Below, piece by piece: positions 60,999-64,000 of a DNA stretch of 64,000 nt. The notes under the pieces are model-generated. The model saw only the letters and a program-made list of their open reading frames with translations, did no database searches and was not told the origin of the DNA. The translations under genes and the position numbers were made by a program. The stretch's first letter is position 1. Each line of letters opens with the position of its first letter. The DNA is from Akkermansiaceae bacterium. Its GTDB lineage: Bacteria; Verrucomicrobiota; Verrucomicrobiia; Verrucomicrobiales; Akkermansiaceae. Location of the stretch: assembly GCA_018402445.1 (NCBI GenBank), contig JAGYIT010000007.1, positions 930,001 through 994,000 of the forward strand. Direction: 5' to 3'.

Positions 60999-62240
60999 CT
61001 ATTTTTGCAGGATCACGAAACAGCCCTTCTTGTTCGCGGCGATGATGTCCGGTTTGCCGTCGCCGTTCGCGTCGGCGGCCATGACCTGGCAGCCTACGCC
61101 GCTGTCGGCATCGATGATCTCGGCGGTGTAGGTGGCCTGGCCGTCCTTGCGCGTGAGGTGGAAGGCATAGATGACGGGGTGCTGGTCGGACTCGGGGTCT
61201 CCGGCCGGGCCGTGTGCCCAGAAACGTTTCCCGGTGATGATGTCGAGCGTGCCGTCGCCGTTGATGTCGGCGAGGTCGAGGGCGTGCGGCTGGGTGAAGG
61301 CGACGCCGGTGGAACCCTTTTCCTGCGGGGTGTCGGTGAGGAGATGGCGTTTCCATGTGCCGTCCGCGTTCTGCTCGAACCAGGCGACGCCGTAGCCGTG
61401 GGCGTCGATGGAGGTGATCACATCGGTGCGGCCGTCGCCGTTCACATCATATCCGAACATCTGCGCGCCGCCTTTATCGCCGAAGGGGGCGGGGTGAAAT
61501 GTCCATGGCGACACGCCGTCCCAATCGGCGGGCTGCTCCCACCAGCCGCGTTTTTCGAGGATATCGGTGCGACCGTCGGAGTTGATGTCGCCGTGGCCGA
61601 TGCCGTGGGTGAAGCGCTGGTAGGATTTCTTGTCCTCGGGGGTGATGGCGTTCCATTTCCACGGGGCGGTGGGGTTGGCGGGATCGTAGGATGCGAAGCC
61701 GATCTTTCCGCCGGACATGCAAAGGAGGTCGGGGCGGCCGTCGCCGTTGATGTCGGCGAGCATGGGGGATTCGTTGTCGGTGGAGGCGATGGCAGTGTGG
61801 CGCGGCCAGTGGCCTTCCTTTTCGCCGGGGTTCTCATACCAGAAGGTCTCCTTCCCGGGGAAACCGATCACGAGGTAATCGGGTCGGCCGTCGCCGTTGA
61901 TATCGTGGGCGTAGGAGAGGAAATTGTCGGAGTAGGCGTTCTTTCCGCTCAGCTCACCCTCGAAGCCGGGGATCGCGCCTTTTTCCCCCGCGTTGAAGCT
62001 GACCCCGTCCGGGTAAACGGTGTGGCGGGTCTTGAAATCCGGCCCGGCATACCAATACGGCCCGCTGAGGATGTCGGCCTTGCCATCGCCGTTCACGTCG
62101 GCCACGCACGCACCTTCCGCCCAGAAATAGTTACTGATCTTGTGCTTCACCCATTTCCCCGTCGGCTCGGGAGGCTTGGTGGAAATGACCGCAGTGGCGG
62201 CACCGGCGGCGGCAAGAAGGGGTAGGAGGATGGGTTTCAT
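60999..62240 (-). CDS. Secreted FG-GAP/VCBS repeat protein
   Basis: The 413-residue product from ATG 62240 has a signal peptide (MKPILLPLLAAAGAATAV) and at least seven FG-GAP-type calcium loops: DVNGDGKADILSG, DINGDGRPDYLVIG, DINGDGRPDLLCMS, DINSDGRTDILEKR, DVNGDGRTDVITSI, DINGDGTLDIITGK and DANGDGKPDIIAAN. These make one beta-propeller. Many such proteins in Verrucomicrobiota accompany glycan degradation. The start is directly preceded by an AT-rich repeat, copy 5. Confidence 0.9.
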   Translation of the reverse strand: MKPILLPLLAAAGAATAVISTKPPEPTGKWVKHKISNYFWAEGACVADVNGDGKADILSGPYWYAGPDFKTRHTVYPDGVSFNAGEKGAIPGFEGELSGKNAYSDNFLSYAHDINGDGRPDYLVIGFPGKETFWYENPGEKEGHWPRHTAIASTDNESPMLADINGDGRPDLLCMSGGKIGFASYDPANPTAPWKWNAITPEDKKSYQRFTHGIGHGDINSDGRTDILEKRGWWEQPADWDGVSPWTFHPAPFGDKGGAQMFGYDVNGDGRTDVITSIDAHGYGVAWFEQNADGTWKRHLLTDTPQEKGSTGVAFTQPHALDLADINGDGTLDIITGKRFWAHGPAGDPESDQHPVIYAFHLTRKDGQATYTAEIIDADSGVGCQVMAADANGDGKPDIIAANKKGCFVILQK

Positions 62241-62278
62241 AAAATTCAAATTTCAAAATTCAACTCTCAAGGAAGAGG
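62241..62278 (-). repeat. TTGAAATTT-type start-proximal repeat, copy 5
   Basis: Minus strand CTTCCTTGAGAGTTGAATTT then TGAAATTTGAATTTT, ending exactly at the FG-GAP protein ATG. Confidence 0.7.
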
Positions 62279-62301
62279 GCTGCGGGTGAGCAGTGGAATT
62301 T

Positions 62302-62407
62302 AACCACAGATGGACGGGATGGACGCAGATGGACTTTGGAATGGGTTCAGAGACTGCGGTTTCTGGATCATTTTCTTCATCTGCTTACATCCCGTCCGTC
62401 TGTGGTT
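62302..62407. repeat. 20-bp imperfect inverted repeat
   Basis: AACCACAGATGGACGGGATG (62302-62321) and the complement of 62388-62407 agree at 19 of 20 positions, with a 66-bp interior. It lies between aroB and the FG-GAP gene. Similar ACCACAGATGGAC units are commonly dispersed in genomes of this group (from memory, not checked). Confidence 0.7.
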
Positions 62408-62433
62408 CATAACTTCTTTGCAAGGGGTATAGC

Positions 62434-63510
62434 TCAGCTCCGCAGGTGTTCGATGGCTGTTTCGAGATCGGTGGGGGTGATGGTTTCGATGACTTGTGCA
62501 TGGCCGATTTCGGAAAGCGTGACGAAACGGATCCGGCCGGATTTGAATTTTTTGTCGCGGGCGAGTTTTTCCATGATGGTGGCGGTGGGGATGGAAGCGG
62601 GCAGCGTGAGCGGCAGGTGGAAATGGCGGAGCGCGGCGAGGATTTTTTCCGAAGCGGCGGCCGGGAGGGCGGAGTGTTTTCCGGAAAGGAACAGCGCGGC
62701 ACGGATGCCTAGCGCGATGGCCTCGCCGTGGAGCATTTGGCCGTAGGGCAGCGAGGCTTCGATGCCGTGGCCGATGGTGTGGCCGAAGTTGAGGAGGGCG
62801 CGGATATCCTTGGACTCGTATTCGTCTGCCTCGACGATGCGGGCCTTGATCGCGATGTTGCGGGCGAGTAGGTCGGCGGGGACGTCGCGCGTTTCGGGAT
62901 CGATGGCCATCAGCTCCGCTAGCAACGCGGCGTCGCGGATGGCAGCGTGCTTGATCGCCTCGGCGAAGCCTTCGTGGAACTCGCGCGGGGGGAGGGTGGC
63001 GAGCGTTTGCGGATCGACAATGACTAGCTTAGGCTGATGGAAAGCGCCCAACAGGTTTTTTCCCTCCGCCACGTTCACGCCGGTTTTCCCGCCCACTGAG
63101 GAATCGACCTGCGAGACGATGGTGGTGGGGATCTGCACGAAGGGGATGCCGCGGTAGAAAATGGAGGCGACGAAGCCCGCGAGATCACCGACGACCCCGC
63201 CACCCAGCGCGATGATCAGCGATCGGCGGTCGTGCCCGGCGCGGATCATTTCCCGGCAAAGGTTTTCCGCATACGAAAGGGATTTCGAAGCCTCCCCTGC
63301 GGGGACAGTGTGCAGGGTGGGACGGTTTTCGCCGAAGGATGCGAGCAGGGTTTCCGCATGGTGCGCGGCGACCGTCTCATCGGAAATGACGGCAGGGCGG
63401 AACCCCGAAAGCCCGTAATCCGAGAGAAGTTTCGCGGTTTCCGAAAGTAAGCCGCTGCCGACGACCACCGGATAAGAGCGGTCGGCAAGGGCAACGTGGA
63501 CGGTGAGCAT
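62434..63510 (-). CDS. aroB: 3-dehydroquinate synthase
   Basis: AroB makes 3-dehydroquinate from DAHP in the shikimate pathway with NAD and zinc. The 358-residue product from ATG 63510 has LIIALGGGVVGDLAGFVASI, QIPTTIVSQVDSSVGGKTGV and NVAEGKNLLGAFHQPKLVIV. Zinc ligands are seen in FAEAIKHA (Glu), LLNFGHTIGHGIEA (His) and MLHGEAIALG (His). A frame continues 61 codons upstream without homology, so the internal ATG is used. Confidence 0.96.
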   Translation of the reverse strand: MLTVHVALADRSYPVVVGSGLLSETAKLLSDYGLSGFRPAVISDETVAAHHAETLLASFGENRPTLHTVPAGEASKSLSYAENLCREMIRAGHDRRSLIIALGGGVVGDLAGFVASIFYRGIPFVQIPTTIVSQVDSSVGGKTGVNVAEGKNLLGAFHQPKLVIVDPQTLATLPPREFHEGFAEAIKHAAIRDAALLAELMAIDPETRDVPADLLARNIAIKARIVEADEYESKDIRALLNFGHTIGHGIEASLPYGQMLHGEAIALGIRAALFLSGKHSALPAAASEKILAALRHFHLPLTLPASIPTATIMEKLARDKKFKSGRIRFVTLSEIGHAQVIETITPTDLETAIEHLRS

Positions 63511-63828
63511 GGGCGAAGACTTGATTTCCGGCGAGGAAACATCAAGGAAGAAGGAGTGGGAGATCTTTGGGGTCAGCTGCATCGCAATATTTCTGCTGGA
63601 GGATATCTGGAGCAGGCGTAGCAGGAATGCATTTTCGGCGGGGTGAAGGTTATTTGATTCCGCGCTGCCATTTAGGGTTAGACCTTTTGCCAAAAGTTCG
63701 TGCGTGAAAAGGTGACAACAAAGTAGCGTGCGCCGCAGGCTCTGGACTGCTGTGATGCTTCATGCACAGCTCTCAAGGGCGGCTTTGTTTTGCGGGACGA
63801 CGGGTTGCTACCGGGTTGCTTTCCAAAT
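63511..63828. other. Intergenic region upstream of aroB
   Basis: No gene is supported in these 318 bp. It is less GC-rich than the flanks and should carry the aroB promoter. Near its right end CGGGTTGCT occurs twice (63801-63809 and 63812-63820). I see no further structure. Confidence 0.5.
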
Positions 63829-64000
63829 TCAGTAACCTTTGGCGCTACGGATCGTGTGTGCCAAGCGGGCGGCGGCGTTTTCCAGGAGTTTGGGGGCGTT
63901 GGTAATGGCTTCTTCGAGGGTCATCGGGGCATTGACGAGGGAGGCGATGCCATCAAAATGGGGCAGCAGGATTTCCTCGTCGGCGAGGCGCCCGGCCAAG
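63829..64000 (-). CDS. Unidentified protein, C-terminal end (partial)
   Basis: The minus-strand frame is open at the right edge and ends with TGA at 63831-63829. The visible 56 residues include RLADEEILLPHFDGIASLVN, APMTLEEAITNAPKLLENAA and ARLAHTIRSAKGY, a mostly helical acidic-to-basic end. I do not recognise the family. Codon usage is like the neighbours and the frame is clean, so it is probably a real gene continuing beyond the window. Confidence 0.6.
   Translation of the reverse strand, partial: LAGRLADEEILLPHFDGIASLVNAPMTLEEAITNAPKLLENAAARLAHTIRSAKGY

Overview
The window is a high-GC bacterial chromosome segment without a complete rRNA operon or plasmid or phage backbone. Gene content points to the Verrucomicrobiota (Verrucomicrobiae, near the Luteolibacter/Haloferula/Akkermansiaceae branch). 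Evidence: two tandem PSD1-type cytochrome proteins (DUF1549/DUF1553), a giant ThuA/PVC-type dehydrogenase/cytochrome c protein, PEP-CTERM secreted proteins, a TIGR03790 protein, FG-GAP and DUF1080-type secreted proteins, and many short intergenic repeats. The lineage is inferred from gene families only.

Layout. 1-7.9 kb: end of a DEAD-box helicase, a GlcD-type FAD oxidase, metF, a secreted EF-hand protein, then the minus-strand group tRNA-Asn / zinc ribbon / tgt / yajC / secDF. 7.9-13.5 kb: minus-strand thiS, DUF2851, TIGR03790, a frameshifted metallo-beta-lactamase-fold hydrolase, a YlbF-like protein with a Cys-rich tail, and manA. 13.5-20.2 kb: plus-strand DCC protein, M20 peptidase, a frameshifted photolyase-related gene, proS between two gene remnants, initiator tRNA and a glycosylase-like protein. 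20.2-26 kb: minus-strand nadK, oppD-like ATPase, a kinase remnant, cyclophilin, eboE, gatA and gatC. 26-32.8 kb: a PEP-CTERM protein, grpE-dnaJ, a ParDE-like toxin-antitoxin pair, a lactonase and uxaC. 32.9-36.4 kb: a four-gene lipid-transport operon (STAS-MlaE fusion, MlaF, MlaD, PqiC-like lipoprotein) whose genes overlap by 4 nt. 36.4-43.4 kb: the giant dehydrogenase with a divergent PAS-AraC regulator, then lemA and an M48 protease. 43.4-48.1 kb: the accessory patch, with a PEP-CTERM protein, a five-repeat beta-flower-like secreted protein, a DUF4143 ATPase remnant and a photolyase-family gene split by an ISL3 remnant. 48.1-55.3 kb: tandem PSD1 proteins and an esterase. 55.4-64 kb: VapBC-type pair, aldehyde dehydrogenase, LOG protein, yeast-type cytosine deaminase, der, an FG-GAP protein, aroB and a partial gene.

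Three themes go beyond ordinary annotation. First, repeat families sit directly against start codons: an AT-rich TTGAAATTT-type element in five copies, all upstream of minus-strand starts, and a GATCACT-type element in two copies. Second, a conserved block of about 60-70 bp (AGACCGGCTCTCCAGTGTAT core plus a downstream AAAAAGCAAAT) precedes the two PEP-CTERM genes and the beta-flower gene and looks like a shared promoter region. Third, gene decay is unusually frequent: four otherwise intact genes carry a single-base frameshift, and four remnants keep both ends, or middle plus end, of a known protein while lacking the interior. Both photolyase-family genes are broken. Whether the frameshifts are real or assembly errors cannot be decided from the sequence alone.
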